NCBI GenBank assembly: GCA_937872325.1
Contig: CALMSN010000183.1
Span: 1 to 59,596 of the forward strand
Length of the DNA: 59,596 nucleotides
From: an uncultured Xanthobacter sp.
GTDB lineage: Bacteria > Pseudomonadota > Alphaproteobacteria > Rhizobiales > Xanthobacteraceae
Direction of reading: 5' to 3'
The notes below the pieces were generated by a model. That model saw only the letters and a list, made by a program, of their open reading frames with translations, searched no databases and had not been told where the DNA came from. The translations under genes and the position numbers were made by a program. Shown piece after piece: positions 29,174 to 38,461 of the stretch. The stretch's first letter is position 1. Each line of letters starts with the position of its first letter.

Positions 29174-31498
29174 CTAGAAGACATTCTGGGCCGTATCGCG
29201 ATAGCTCAGATTCTCCAGGTCGACCCCGGTCTCCGGTCGATAATGCGACAGGTCGGCAAACTTCAGCATCGCATCCCCGAGCGCCCGATGGACCGGCGTC
29301 AGCACGCCGCGCTTCAGCCATTCGTCACGCTCCTTCTTCGGGATCGGCACCACATATTGCTGCAACCGCCGCAGGTCCGCGGTGCGTGGTCGCTCTTGCA
29401 CGGCGATGCGCGTCAAAAGCGTCTCTGCGTCGTCATCCTCCGGACCGGCCACCCACGGCACGACGACCGGCTCCATGACGTCCTCGATCATGCGAAAGGC
29501 CTCGGCGATCGACCGGAACGGAAACTCCTGGGTGGCTGTCGTCTCTTCGACAGCCCGCAGGATGCCGGGGTAGGCCCCCACCCTGGCTGTGTCGAACACC
29601 TTCGTGGCGTCGCCCTTTCGCCAGTAAAGCTCCGAGAAATACCCCTTCACCGCTTGAAGATCGAGCGGGTCCGCCTGCTTGTCCAGCACGGGCTGGGCCG
29701 CCTCCCAGCGCAACTTGATATCGTGAGGCAGGTGGCCCTCCGCCGGCTCGAAGACCACCACACGCCCCAATCCGGGCCGGCCGTCTTCATCCTTTAACTC
29801 GCCCTCCCGGTTGGCCCTTCCGGCGGCCTGGGCGATGGCATCCACGCCGGTCGCGGCACGCCATACCTCGGGAAAGCTGATGTCCACGCCCGCCTCGATC
29901 AGCGAGGTCGCGACGAGCCGGACGGGCGCACCGGCTTTCAGCTTGTTCCTCAAGTCGGCCAACACCATGCGACGATGGCGGGCGCACATCTGGGTGGAAA
30001 GATGCACGGCCCCGGGCAGATCGCCAATGGCGTCGAACAGCATCCGCGCGTGTCGGCGCGTGTTGACGATGCACAGCATCTGCGGTTGCTCGACGAAGCG
30101 CGCGGCAATGATGCCGTCAGTGACGGGCTCCTTCATCCGTTCCACCGCCACACGCTTCAGCTTCACGTAGAGCCCGGCGGGGTCCGGTGCCAGTTCCCGC
30201 TCGGGTGGCAGGTCGAGGCCCATGGGCACGTCTCTGGCACCGCGCAGCGCCCCGTCGATCTTGCGCAGCGCCGGCTGGGTCGCCGTGCACAGCACCACGC
30301 TGGTCTGGTAGTTCAGCGCCAATTGTTCGATGGCCGCTAAGCTCGGCAGAAGGAGAGGCAGCGGCAAGGTCTGTACCTCGTCCAGCACGACCACGCTGCC
30401 GACGATATTGTGAAGTTTACGGCAACGCGATGTGCGATTGGCAAACAGGCTCTCGAAGAACTGCACCGCGGTGGTAACGATTATAGGCACATCCCAGTTC
30501 TCGGCCGCCCGTTGTAACTTGGTCAGGACGTCCGGAGCCTCGTCGTCGGCCACGCGCTGGCTGCGCGCTTTCTCCCAGTCGAAACTCGCGTGATGCTCCA
30601 GAATATCGCCGCTGGAACCAAGGGCCTGCTGGAACACATCCGCCGTCTGCTCGACGATGGATGTGTAGGGAATGACATAAATGACCCGCCGAAGACCATG
30701 GCGCACGGCATGTTCCAGCGCGAAGGACAATGAGGCGAGGGTCTTCCCGCCGCCGGTCGGCACGGTGAGGCTGAAAAGTCCGGGCGAAAGGGCCGCCTTG
30801 TCCAGCGCGTGGTCGAGTATGCTGGAGCGCAGTGTATTGAGGGGGGTGGGATCAACGCCAGCGCGCTTGGCTGCCATGTAGGTGCGCAGGCGATCACGCA
30901 GAATGGATAGGTCGGCATGCCCGCCGCGCTCCACTTCCTGGCCCGCCGCCTCGGCATAGAAGCGCTCGGTTGCGATGAAATCGGCATCGACAAGACAGGA
31001 GAACAGCATCCGGATGAGGAAACTCCGCGCGAAACCCTTCGGGCCTCCTGCCGGTAGAGGCACCCGCGCAAGCTCCGCAGGCTCCGGCAGGGGCCCAGTA
31101 TGGTCCTGCCAACCGAACGGAACCAGCCGCTTGGCGGCTTCCATGCGGCGCACCAGATCCTCGCCATCGGCCAAGCCCGAATGGTGAGCGGCGATGATGG
31201 CAAAAAGGATCTTGCCGAAATGTGGGCCATACCGGTCCAGAGCGACACGCGCCCCCGCGGAGGAATGGTCGCCGCCGGAGGTCCGCCGGCCGGCGATATA
31301 GTCCTGGAATTCCGGTGACAGTTTGCCGATATCGTGAAGCCTTCCGGCGAGACGCAGGACCTCCGTCCAGCGCAGAGGCTCAGCGAACTCGGCCGCAAGT
31401 GCGCCAACGGCCTCGTCGTGATCCCACAGGTGCTCCCATCGGTCCACGGGAACGCCGGGCAAGGAATGAGCGTAAACATTGGCCATGCGTTTCGGCAT
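29174..31498 (-). CDS. cas3: CRISPR-associated nuclease-helicase Cas3, type I-C
   Basis: The 774-residue product has an N-terminal HD nuclease domain (WEHLWDHDEAVG, GRLHDIGKLSPEFQDY, AAHHSGL). A superfamily 2 helicase follows: Walker A GGGKTLASLSFALEHA, DExx box VVLDEVQTLP, and TSLIEAGVDISFPEVWRAAT of the second RecA domain. It degrades DNA marked by Cascade. ATG 31498 is used; ATG 31486 is possible. It is the first gene of the operon. A 10-bp inverted repeat lies within 40 bp upstream, and an insertion sequence begins about 100 bp upstream. Confidence 0.96.
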   Translation of the reverse strand: MPKRMANVYAHSLPGVPVDRWEHLWDHDEAVGALAAEFAEPLRWTEVLRLAGRLHDIGKLSPEFQDYIAGRRTSGGDHSSAGARVALDRYGPHFGKILFAIIAAHHSGLADGEDLVRRMEAAKRLVPFGWQDHTGPLPEPAELARVPLPAGGPKGFARSFLIRMLFSCLVDADFIATERFYAEAAGQEVERGGHADLSILRDRLRTYMAAKRAGVDPTPLNTLRSSILDHALDKAALSPGLFSLTVPTGGGKTLASLSFALEHAVRHGLRRVIYVIPYTSIVEQTADVFQQALGSSGDILEHHASFDWEKARSQRVADDEAPDVLTKLQRAAENWDVPIIVTTAVQFFESLFANRTSRCRKLHNIVGSVVVLDEVQTLPLPLLLPSLAAIEQLALNYQTSVVLCTATQPALRKIDGALRGARDVPMGLDLPPERELAPDPAGLYVKLKRVAVERMKEPVTDGIIAARFVEQPQMLCIVNTRRHARMLFDAIGDLPGAVHLSTQMCARHRRMVLADLRNKLKAGAPVRLVATSLIEAGVDISFPEVWRAATGVDAIAQAAGRANREGELKDEDGRPGLGRVVVFEPAEGHLPHDIKLRWEAAQPVLDKQADPLDLQAVKGYFSELYWRKGDATKVFDTARVGAYPGILRAVEETTATQEFPFRSIAEAFRMIEDVMEPVVVPWVAGPEDDDAETLLTRIAVQERPRTADLRRLQQYVVPIPKKERDEWLKRGVLTPVHRALGDAMLKFADLSHYRPETGVDLENLSYRDTAQNVF

Positions 31499-31503
31499 AT
31501 CGC

Positions 31504-31537
31504 TAATCTCGAAATATCGCGCATAAGTTCGAGATTA
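31504..31537. promoter_or_regulatory. Inverted repeat in the cas3 promoter region
   Basis: TAATCTCGAA (31504-31513) and TTCGAGATTA (31528-31537) form a perfect 10-bp inverted repeat with a 14-nt centre, beginning 6 bp from the cas3 start. It could be the operator of a cas regulator or a 5'UTR hairpin. No regulator gene is seen next to it. Confidence 0.6.
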
Positions 31538-31599
31538 CTTTTATCATCGACAATGACGCAAAAAAATATTAATCATAATTTCTTTCTGCCGATTTCTAG

Positions 31600-32430
31600 G
31601 CTCAGGACTCATTGATCAGAGCCAGAAGATGACGGACGCTGCGATGCATATGGCAGAGAAGAAGGTATGGGCGCAGCGGTCGTATCGGGTGGCGATGCGG
31701 CGCCAGTCCTTGAGTTTGGCGAACAGGTTCTCGACCTTGTGCCGCTGCCTGTAGAGGGCCTTGTCGTAGGCGAAGGGCCGCTTTCGGCTCCTGGATGAAG
31801 GAATGCAGGGGGTGATGCCCTTGGTGGCCAGGGCATTTCGGAGCCCGGCGCTGTCATAACCCCGGTCAGCTATCAGGGTTCGGGCCGGCGGCAGGGCGTC
31901 GAGGACAAGGCGGGCGCCCTTGTGGTCGCTCATCTGGCCTTCCGACAACAGCATGATGATCGGCCGGCCCTTATCGTCGCAGACGGTGTGGAGCTTGGAG
32001 TTCAGGCCTCCTCTGGTGCGCCCGATACGGCGGGGAACAGCCCCTTTTTTAAGAGGCTCGCCGCCGTGCGGTGGGCTTTGAGATGGGTGGCATCGATCAT
32101 GATGCACTCGGGTTTCGGCCCTTCGCCGGCGAGGGCGGCGAAGATGCGGTTGAACACGCCGAGCCGGCTCCAGCGGATGAAGCGGTTGTACAGCGTCTTG
32201 TGCGGGCCGTAGCCCTTGGGTGCGTCCTTCCATTGCAGGCCGTTGCGGATGACGTAGACGATCCCGCTCACCACCCGTCGGTCATCGACCCGCGGCACCC
32301 CATGGGCCAAGGGAAAGAACGGCGAAATCCGCGCCAGCTGACGCGCGCTCAACAGGAACAAATCACCCATCGCAGCCTCCGCAACGGAGACTGTGAATCA
32401 CAACTCAACGCAAATTAATAGGTCCTGAGC
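31600..32430 (-). mobile_element. IS5-family (IS427-type) insertion sequence, 831 bp
   Basis: The ends are imperfect inverted repeats: GCTCAGGACTCATTGAT at 31600 and, on the other strand from 32430, GCTCAGGACCTATTAAT, with 14 of 17 matching. Both ends are flanked by CTAG (31596-31599 and 32431-32434), the target usually duplicated by the IS427 group. A single transposase is encoded in two overlapping frames. The element looks complete and so probably recent. It lies between cas3 and the purine cluster and may influence cas3 transcription. Confidence 0.88.
31616..32370 (-). CDS. IS5-family transposase made by -1 frameshifting
   Basis: The first frame (32370-32002) starts MGDLFLLSARQLARISPFFP and carries the N-terminal domain and the first catalytic Asp in CIMIDATHLKAH. 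The second frame (to 31616) has LIADRGYDSAGLRNAL with the second Asp, and RQRHKVENLFAKLKDWRRIA with the Glu of the DDE triad. The frames join at A6-G4 (minus strand 32050-32041), a slippery run where the ribosome can step back one base from reading LLKKG to KKGAV. This is the usual expression mode of the IS427 group. The fused product is about 250 residues. Confidence 0.88.
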
Positions 32431-32447
32431 CTAGCGGGCAGGATGCC

Positions 32448-33722
32448 TCAAGCGGCAGCGGCCGTCTTCATCAGGAAGCCGAGCAGCGCCTGCGCCGCAA
32501 GGCCGATATCGGCCGGGGCGGCGTATTCGCGCGGATTGTGGCTGCCGTTCTGCGAGCGGACGAACAGCATCGCCATGGGCAGCAGGTCGCGGAACACCAT
32601 GGCATCGTGCCCGGCGCCGGAGGGCAGCCGCCGCACCGGCACGCCGAGGTCGTCCACCACGCCCGCCATGCGGTCCATGAAGGCGGGATCGCACGGCGCC
32701 GCCGGCATGGCGTGGCCGATGTCGAAGAAGGCCTTCACCCCGCGCCGCCCCGCGATCTCCTCTACCGCGGCACGGATGTCGGCCACCGCCTGCGCCCGCA
32801 GGGCGTCGTCGAGGGAGCGCACGTCGAGGGAGAATTGCAGCTCGCCCGGCACCACGTTGACCCCGGCGCCGGCGATCACCAGCGTCCCCACCGTGGTGAC
32901 GAGCCGCTCCGCATCGGCCCGGCCGCGGGCTTCCACGGCCAGGATCATCTCGGCGGCGGCAGCCAGCGCATCGTGGCGCATCCCCATGGGCAGGGTGCCG
33001 GAATGCCCGGCCTGCCCGCGCACCCGGATGTGGCCGCGCGAGGCGCCGGAGACGCCGGTGACGATGCCGAGCGGCAGCCCTTCCGCCTCCAGCACCGGGC
33101 CCTGCTCGATATGCACCTCCACATAGCCGAGCACCTTTTCCGGATCGCGCCGGCAGGTGTCGAAGCCCACCGCCGGCGCCCCGAACGAGCGCAGCGCCTC
33201 GGCGCGGGACATGCCCTGGGCGTCGGCATCCTCCAGGCTCGCCGGCGCGAACCGGCCGGCAATGGCCTTGGAGGAGGTCAGGGTGGAAAGGAAGCGCACC
33301 CCCTCCTCGTCGGCGAAGGCCAGCACCTCGATGGCGAACGGCAGGCGCACCTGTCGCCGGCTCAGCTCCGCCACCACGGCGATGGCGGTGATGACCCCGA
33401 GATTGCCGTCATAGATGCCGGCATTGCGCACGGTATCGATGTGCGAGCCGATGAGCAGGGTCTTCGCATCCGGCCGGTCGGCGGCGTAGCGCCCGGCGAT
33501 GGTTCCGGTGGCATCCATGCCCACCGCGGCCATGCCGGCCTCGCGCATCCAGTACGCCACCTGCGCCGCCGCCCGCTTGTGGGCGGGGGAGAGGGTGAGG
33601 CGGGTCAGCTCGCCCGGCACGTCGGTGAAGGCGGCGAGCTCCTTGAGGCGGGCGACGATGGCCGCGCCGTCGACGGGCGAGGCGGCGGCATCCGGAGGGA
33701 AAGCGGGCAGCGGCGGTGTCAT
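32448..33722 (-). CDS. Allantoate amidohydrolase / N-carbamoyl amino acid hydrolase family
   Basis: A 424-residue M20-family dimetal hydrolase. Metal ligands are visible in LLIGSHIDTVRNAGIYDGNL (His and Asp) and ADEEGVRFLSTL (Glu), and VEVHIEQGPVLE follows with a further His. The family includes allantoate amidohydrolase (AllC), ureidoglycolate/ureidoglycine hydrolases and carbamoylases. Being 81 bp from an allantoinase gene that makes allantoate, it most likely hydrolyses allantoate to ureidoglycine, CO2 and ammonia. It begins the block right after the IS element and reads away from the allantoinase gene on the same strand. Confidence 0.85.
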   Translation of the reverse strand: MTPPLPAFPPDAAASPVDGAAIVARLKELAAFTDVPGELTRLTLSPAHKRAAAQVAYWMREAGMAAVGMDATGTIAGRYAADRPDAKTLLIGSHIDTVRNAGIYDGNLGVITAIAVVAELSRRQVRLPFAIEVLAFADEEGVRFLSTLTSSKAIAGRFAPASLEDADAQGMSRAEALRSFGAPAVGFDTCRRDPEKVLGYVEVHIEQGPVLEAEGLPLGIVTGVSGASRGHIRVRGQAGHSGTLPMGMRHDALAAAAEMILAVEARGRADAERLVTTVGTLVIAGAGVNVVPGELQFSLDVRSLDDALRAQAVADIRAAVEEIAGRRGVKAFFDIGHAMPAAPCDPAFMDRMAGVVDDLGVPVRRLPSGAGHDAMVFRDLLPMAMLFVRSQNGSHNPREYAAPADIGLAAQALLGFLMKTAAAA

Positions 33723-33803
33723 TCCAGGGATCCTTCAGCGCCGGCCTGCGGCGGGGGGCGGCGCCACGGGTCGACGGCGCCACGAACCTATGCGTGGCCA
33801 GGC

Positions 33804-35264
33804 CTATGGGGGCAGCATCTGGTCGAGGCGCAGGCGGGCGATGCGGTCCACCTGCGCCAGGGATTCGGCGAGCTCGGTCTCGGCGTCGTTCTTCAGCCGC
33901 CGCTCGAAGGCGTCCAGGATCTCGGCCTTGCTGCGGCCGCGGATGGCCATGATGAAGACGAAGCCGAACCGCGCCACATAAGCGGTGTTCAAGGCGGTGA
34001 ACCGCGCCTTCTCCTCCGCGGTCAGGCGGTCGAGGCCGGCGGAGGCCTGCTCGGCGGTGGAATCGGCGGTGAGCAGCTTCGCCTCGGCCAGCTTGCCGGC
34101 AAGGTCGGGATGGGCGTGGATCACCGCCATCTGCAGCTCCCGCGGCGCCGCCTGCAGCACCCGGCTCAGCGCCGCATGAAGCCCGGCCGCGGTGTCCTCC
34201 TGCGCGGTCAGGCCGCTATCGAAGGCCCCCTCGGCGATCCAGGGCGAATGCTCGTACACCCCGCCGAACCGCTCCACGAACAGCCCGCGCGGCATGGCGG
34301 TGGGCCGATAGCCGCCGGCGGGCGGATGCCGGGCGATCCAGTGGCGGGCGATGTCCACCCGGCGGGCCACCCACACCCCCTCATGGCCGGCGACATAATC
34401 GAGGAAGCGGGCCAGCGCCGCCGCCCGGCCGGGCCGGCCGACGATGCGCGGATGCAGCCCCACCGACATCATCTTCGGCGCCGTCGCGCCCTCGGCATAG
34501 AGCAGGTCGAAGCTGTCCTTGAGGTAATCGAAGAAGTCGGTGCCCGAGCCGAAGCCCGCCGCCGCCGAGAAGCGCATGTCGTTGGCATCGAGGGTGTAGG
34601 GAATGACGAGCTGCGGGCCGTGGGGGCCGGAAATCCAGTAGGGCAGCTCGTCGGCATAGCTGTCGGCGGAATAGAGGAAGCCGCCCTCCTCCATCACCAG
34701 CGGCACCGTGTGCTCGGCCGAGCGGCCCTGGTAGAAGCCCAGCGGCCGGGCCCCCGTCACCTCGGTGTGGATGCGGATGGCCTCGAGGATGTGCTTGCGC
34801 TCGGCCTCGCGGGTATAGTCCTTGTATTCCAGCCACTTGTAGCCATGGCTGGAGATCTCCCACCCGGCCTCCTGCATCGCCGCCACGGCCTCGGGGTTGC
34901 GGGCGAGGGCGGTGGCGACGCCGAACACGGTCACCGGCAGCCCCCGTTCGGTGAACAGCCGGTGGAGCCGCCAGAAGCCGACCCGCGCGCCGTACTCGTA
35001 GATGGACTCCATGTTCATGTGGCGCTGGCGCGGCCAGGGCACGGCGCCGCCGATCTCCGAGAGGAAGGCCTCCGAGGCGTTGTCGCCGTGGAGGATCGAG
35101 CTTTCGCCCCCCTCCTCGTAATTGACCACGAACTGCACGCACAGCCGCGCCCCGCCCGGCCAGCTTGGATCGGGCGAGGTGCGGCCGTAGCCGACGAGAT
35201 CGCGCGGATAGGGGCCGCCGGTGACGGCGTCGCTCACGATGGCGGCCTTGGGAAACTCAGCCAT
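33804..35264 (-). CDS. puuE: Fused allantoinase (PuuE type) and OHCU decarboxylase
   Basis: The 486-residue protein joins two enzymes. Residues 1 to about 310 are a polysaccharide-deacetylase-fold allantoinase (LCVQFVVNYEEGGESSILHG, WEISSHGYKWLEYK, SVGLHPRIVGRPGRAAALA). The last 160 or so are OHCU decarboxylase: RFGGVYEHSPWIAEGA, then MAVIHAHPDLAGKLAEAK with the catalytic His, and FGFVFIMAIRGRSKAEIL. It would turn 2-oxo-4-hydroxy-4-carboxy-5-ureidoimidazoline into S-allantoin and then allantoate. The ATG at 35264 lies 5 bp after the uraH stop. Confidence 0.92.
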   Translation of the reverse strand: MAEFPKAAIVSDAVTGGPYPRDLVGYGRTSPDPSWPGGARLCVQFVVNYEEGGESSILHGDNASEAFLSEIGGAVPWPRQRHMNMESIYEYGARVGFWRLHRLFTERGLPVTVFGVATALARNPEAVAAMQEAGWEISSHGYKWLEYKDYTREAERKHILEAIRIHTEVTGARPLGFYQGRSAEHTVPLVMEEGGFLYSADSYADELPYWISGPHGPQLVIPYTLDANDMRFSAAAGFGSGTDFFDYLKDSFDLLYAEGATAPKMMSVGLHPRIVGRPGRAAALARFLDYVAGHEGVWVARRVDIARHWIARHPPAGGYRPTAMPRGLFVERFGGVYEHSPWIAEGAFDSGLTAQEDTAAGLHAALSRVLQAAPRELQMAVIHAHPDLAGKLAEAKLLTADSTAEQASAGLDRLTAEEKARFTALNTAYVARFGFVFIMAIRGRSKAEILDAFERRLKNDAETELAESLAQVDRIARLRLDQMLPP

Positions 35265-35269
35265 CGCGC

Positions 35270-35623
35270 TCACGAGCCCCGGTAGGTCGAGTAGCTCCAG
35301 GGCGAGCAGAGCAGCGGCACGTGATAGTGCCCCTCCGTCCCGAGGCCGAAGCGCAGCGGCACCACGTCGAGGAAGGCCGGCTCGCCGACCTTGGCCCCGG
35401 CGGCCTGGAAATACGGCCCGATGTGGAAGGCGATCTCGTAGGTGCCGGCGGCGAAGTCGGCGCCGGCCAGCAACGGCGCGTCGGTGCGCCCGTCGCCGTT
35501 GGTTTGCGTTGCGGCAAGCAGCCGGCGCTCCCCGTCTGCTGCGATGCGGAAGAGCTCCACCTTCACGCCCGCCGCCGGGCCCCCCGACACCGTATCGAGA
35601 ACATGCGTCGTGAGCCGCCCCAT
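35270..35623 (-). CDS. uraH: 5-Hydroxyisourate hydrolase
   Basis: A 117-residue transthyretin-like protein. It starts [20 protein letters not shown] with the active-site His in the first strand, continues with [11 protein letters not shown] (active-site Arg), and ends [11 protein letters not shown], the C-terminal YRGS tetrapeptide that distinguishes HIU hydrolases from transthyretin. It hydrolyses 5-hydroxyisourate to OHCU, the substrate of the fused enzyme encoded next. The ATG at 35623 fixes the start. Open frame exists upstream without family sequence. Confidence 0.95.
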   Translation of the reverse strand: MGRLTTHVLDTVSGGPAAGVKVELFRIAADGERRLLAATQTNGDGRTDAPLLAGADFAAGTYEIAFHIGPYFQAAGAKVGEPAFLDVVPLRFGLGTEGHYHVPLLCSPWSYSTYRGS

Positions 35624-35848
35624 GGCCTGCCTGCTCCTTATCGAGATGTTGCGCCGCGAAGCATAGCCGAATGCGAGCACCGCGATTTCCCAAAAAAATC
35701 GGAAGATATTCTGATTTCCCCAGCGTTCTCTAAGCCGGCGAAGTGCGTTCTGATGCACTGCAGCGTTCGCACCGCAGCGTGCCGCGCCAGCAATAATCAA
35801 AAGAAACCGCCCAGCTTCCGGATGCGTCGAACCACTCAGGGGATCTGC

Positions 35849-37240
35849 ATGTCACAAGCCGTTCATCCCGTAGACGAGGTATTGCCACCGCCGAAACTTT
35901 TCGTGCTCGGCCTCCAGCATGTACTGGTCATGTATGCCGGAGCGGTCGCGGTGCCGCTGATCATCGGCCGGGCGCTCAAGCTGCCGCCCGAGGACATCGC
36001 CTTCCTCATCAGCGCCGACCTGTTCGCCTGCGGTCTCGCCACCCTCGCCCAGTGCCTGGGCTTCCTGGGGGTGGGCATTCGCCTGCCGGTGATGATGGGC
36101 GTCACCTTCGCCTCGGTGGGCCCGATGCTGGCAATGGCCAACTCGCCCGATATCGGGCTGCTCGGCATCTACGGCTCGGTGATCGCGGCCGGCATCTTCT
36201 CCATCACCGCGGCGCCGTCCACCCCTCGCCTGCTGCCGCTTTTCCCGCCGGTGGTGACGGGCACCATCATCCTCATCATCGGCGTCTCGCTGATGCGGGT
36301 GGGCATCAACTGGGCGGGCGGCGGCCTGCCGTTCCTCACCCAGACCATCGACGGCAAGGTGGTGCAGGTGGCCAATCCCAATTACGGTGGGCTGCAGGGC
36401 ATCGGCATCTCGGCGTTCGTGATGCTGGTGATCGTCGCCCTCATCCGATGGGGCACCGGCTTTCTCGCCAACGTGGCGGTTCTGCTCGGCATCATCGCCG
36501 GCGCGGCGCTGGCGGCGGCGCTCGGCCTCATGCACTTCGAGAAGGTGGCGGCGGCGCCGTGGGTGGACGTGATCGTGCCCTTCCACTTCGGCATGCCGAC
36601 GTTCCACCTGGTGCCGATCGTCACCATGTGCATCGTGATGATCGTGGTGATGATCGAGTCGCTGGGCATGTTCCTGGCGCTCTCGGAGATCACCGGCAAG
36701 CCGGTGGGCCAGACCGCGCTGGCCCGCGGCCTGCGCGCCGATGGCGTCGGCACCTTCATCGGCGGCATCTTCAACACCTTTCCCTACACCTCCTTCTCGC
36801 AGAACGTCGGCCTGGTGGGGGTCACCGGCGTGCGCTCGCGCTGGGTCACCGTCATGGGCGGCGCGATCATGGTGGTGCTCGGCCTGCTGCCGAAGATGGC
36901 GGCGCTGGTGGAGGCGGTGCCCCAGGTGGTGCTCGGCGGCGCCGGGCTGGTGATGTTCGGCATGGTGGCGGCCACCGGCGCGCGCATCCTCACCAATGTC
37001 GACTTCAGGACCAACCGCTACAACCTGTTCGTGGTCGCCATCTCGGTGGGCTTCGGCATGATCCCGCTGGTCTCGCCCAACTTCTTCCGGAACCTGCCGC
37101 ACGAGCTGCATCCCCTGCTGGAGAGCGGCATCCTGCTCTGCGCCATCGTGGCGGTGCTGCTCAACGTCTTCTTCAACGGCGTGAAGGGAACCTCCACCGA
37201 GGACATCGTCGCCGCCGCCAAGCAGGCCGAGGCGCATTAG
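35849..37240 (+). CDS. Nucleobase:cation symporter-2 family purine permease (urate/xanthine type)
   Basis: A 463-residue inner-membrane transporter with 12-14 hydrophobic stretches. The N-terminal [20 protein letters not shown] and [20 protein letters not shown] stretches are diagnostic of NCS2 carriers. The latter is the substrate/cation motif of the xanthine-urate branch, with Gln followed by Asn-Val-Gly. Given its neighbours, urate or xanthine is the likely substrate. It is divergent from uraH, with 225 bp between, so the two sides may share control by the LysR protein encoded downstream. Confidence 0.9.
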   Translation: MSQAVHPVDEVLPPPKLFVLGLQHVLVMYAGAVAVPLIIGRALKLPPEDIAFLISADLFACGLATLAQCLGFLGVGIRLPVMMGVTFASVGPMLAMANSPDIGLLGIYGSVIAAGIFSITAAPSTPRLLPLFPPVVTGTIILIIGVSLMRVGINWAGGGLPFLTQTIDGKVVQVANPNYGGLQGIGISAFVMLVIVALIRWGTGFLANVAVLLGIIAGAALAAALGLMHFEKVAAAPWVDVIVPFHFGMPTFHLVPIVTMCIVMIVVMIESLGMFLALSEITGKPVGQTALARGLRADGVGTFIGGIFNTFPYTSFSQNVGLVGVTGVRSRWVTVMGGAIMVVLGLLPKMAALVEAVPQVVLGGAGLVMFGMVAATGARILTNVDFRTNRYNLFVVAISVGFGMIPLVSPNFFRNLPHELHPLLESGILLCAIVAVLLNVFFNGVKGTSTEDIVAAAKQAEAH

Positions 37241-37405
37241 CGCCTTCCGCCACGGCCACGGCCGAGGCCGGGCGGCCTGCGCTCAGGCGCCGCGCGGGTG
37301 TTCTGCCTTCGGCATCGGCCACGGCCGATGCGGAGTGGGCCTCGCTCAGGCGCCGCGCGAGCTTCGCGGCTTCAGCCGAGGCCGTGGGGGCTTTCGGCGG
37401 GCGGC
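37241..37405. repeat. Short GC-rich direct repeats between permease and LysR gene
   Basis: GCTCAGGCGCCGCGCG occurs twice (about 37280 and 37347), and CGGCCACGGCCGA twice (about 37253 and 37317). The units are about 65 bp apart. They lie in a convergent gap, so may act as a transcription stop or be remnants of a local duplication. Confidence 0.5.
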
Positions 37406-38332
37406 TCAGGCGATGAGCCGCTCGCCGAGGATCGCCAGTTCCTTGGCGATGTGGCGGCGGCCCTGCTCCACCAGCATGTCGGCGAAGGCCTTCCCCTTCA
37501 GCGGCACAAGCTGGCGGGCGGGGTAGAGCACCGCCAGCGTCATCGGCACCGGAGGGAAGTCCTCCAGCACCGGGACCAGGCGGCCCGCCGCCAGGGCCTC
37601 GGCCACCTCGAAGCGGGGCTTCGCCACGATGCCCCGCCCCTCCAGCGCCCACACGGTGAGCACATCGCCGTCGTCGGCTTCCAGCCGCCCGGTCACCGGG
37701 ACGGCGAATTCCTTGCCCTGGTCGCTCAGCATCCAGCGCAGCTCGCGCAGGCTGGCGAAACGGAGGAGGAGGCATTGATGAGCGAGCAGATCCTGCGGCC
37801 GGCGCGGCATCCCGGCCCGCTCCAGGTAGGCCGGAGCCGCGCACAGGATGCGCTGCACATGCGCAACCTTGCGCATGATCATGGAGGAATCCTCGAAGGC
37901 GGCGAGCCGCAGCGCCACGTCGATGGACTCGGCCACGAGGTCCAGCGTGTGCTCGGACAGGCGCAGGCGGACGTCGATCTCGGGATGGGCTTCCTGGTAG
38001 CGGGCGGCCACCGGGGCCACCAGCCGGCGGCCGAGATTGAGCGGGGCGGTGACCCTGAGCGCCCCGCGCGGCAGGGCGCCGAGCTCGGAGATGGAGCTCT
38101 CCGCCGCCTCGATCAGCCGGAGCGCCTCGGTGACGGTCTCGTAATAGACCCGCCCCTGCTCGGTCAGGCTCATCCGCCGGGTGGTGCGGTTGAACAGCCG
38201 GCAGCCCAGGTGCTTCTCCAGCATCTGGATGCGGTGGCTGACCACGTTGGCCGAGAGGCGCAGCCGGCGGGCGGCATCGGAGAAGCTCTCGCTCTCCACC
38301 GACATGATGAATGCCCGCATGTTGTCCAGCAC
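37406..38332 (-). CDS. LysR-family regulator, probably of purine catabolism
   Basis: A 308-residue LysR-type protein. It has the helix-turn-helix MRAFIMSVESESFSDAARRL and RLSANVVSHRIQMLEKHLGC, then an effector domain with LNLGRRLVAPVAARYQEAHP. A GTG at 38332 gives the family-typical start (LDNMRAF); ATG 38320 is the alternative. It is divergent from puuD, 129 bp away, and lies inside the urate cluster, so purine- or urate-responsive control is inferred. Confidence 0.88.
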   Translation of the reverse strand: MLDNMRAFIMSVESESFSDAARRLRLSANVVSHRIQMLEKHLGCRLFNRTTRRMSLTEQGRVYYETVTEALRLIEAAESSISELGALPRGALRVTAPLNLGRRLVAPVAARYQEAHPEIDVRLRLSEHTLDLVAESIDVALRLAAFEDSSMIMRKVAHVQRILCAAPAYLERAGMPRRPQDLLAHQCLLLRFASLRELRWMLSDQGKEFAVPVTGRLEADDGDVLTVWALEGRGIVAKPRFEVAEALAAGRLVPVLEDFPPVPMTLAVLYPARQLVPLKGKAFADMLVEQGRRHIAKELAILGERLIA

Positions 38333-38461
38333 GGTCCCGACCCTTCAAGCCTGCGGCGGCGACAGGATACGCAACGCCGCCCGCAGCACCAAACCCGCCT
38401 TGCCCCGCTTCGCCGCGGGACGAACAGATTTCAACATCCAATTCTTCGGGGCTGATCTGAG

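Noticed and set aside
31548..31557. The cas3 promoter 9-mer as a second target of the pseudo-crRNA.
   Set aside because: Pairing ends after seven positions and the PAM would be GTC. It is kept only as a note within the cas3 promoter finding, not as a called target.
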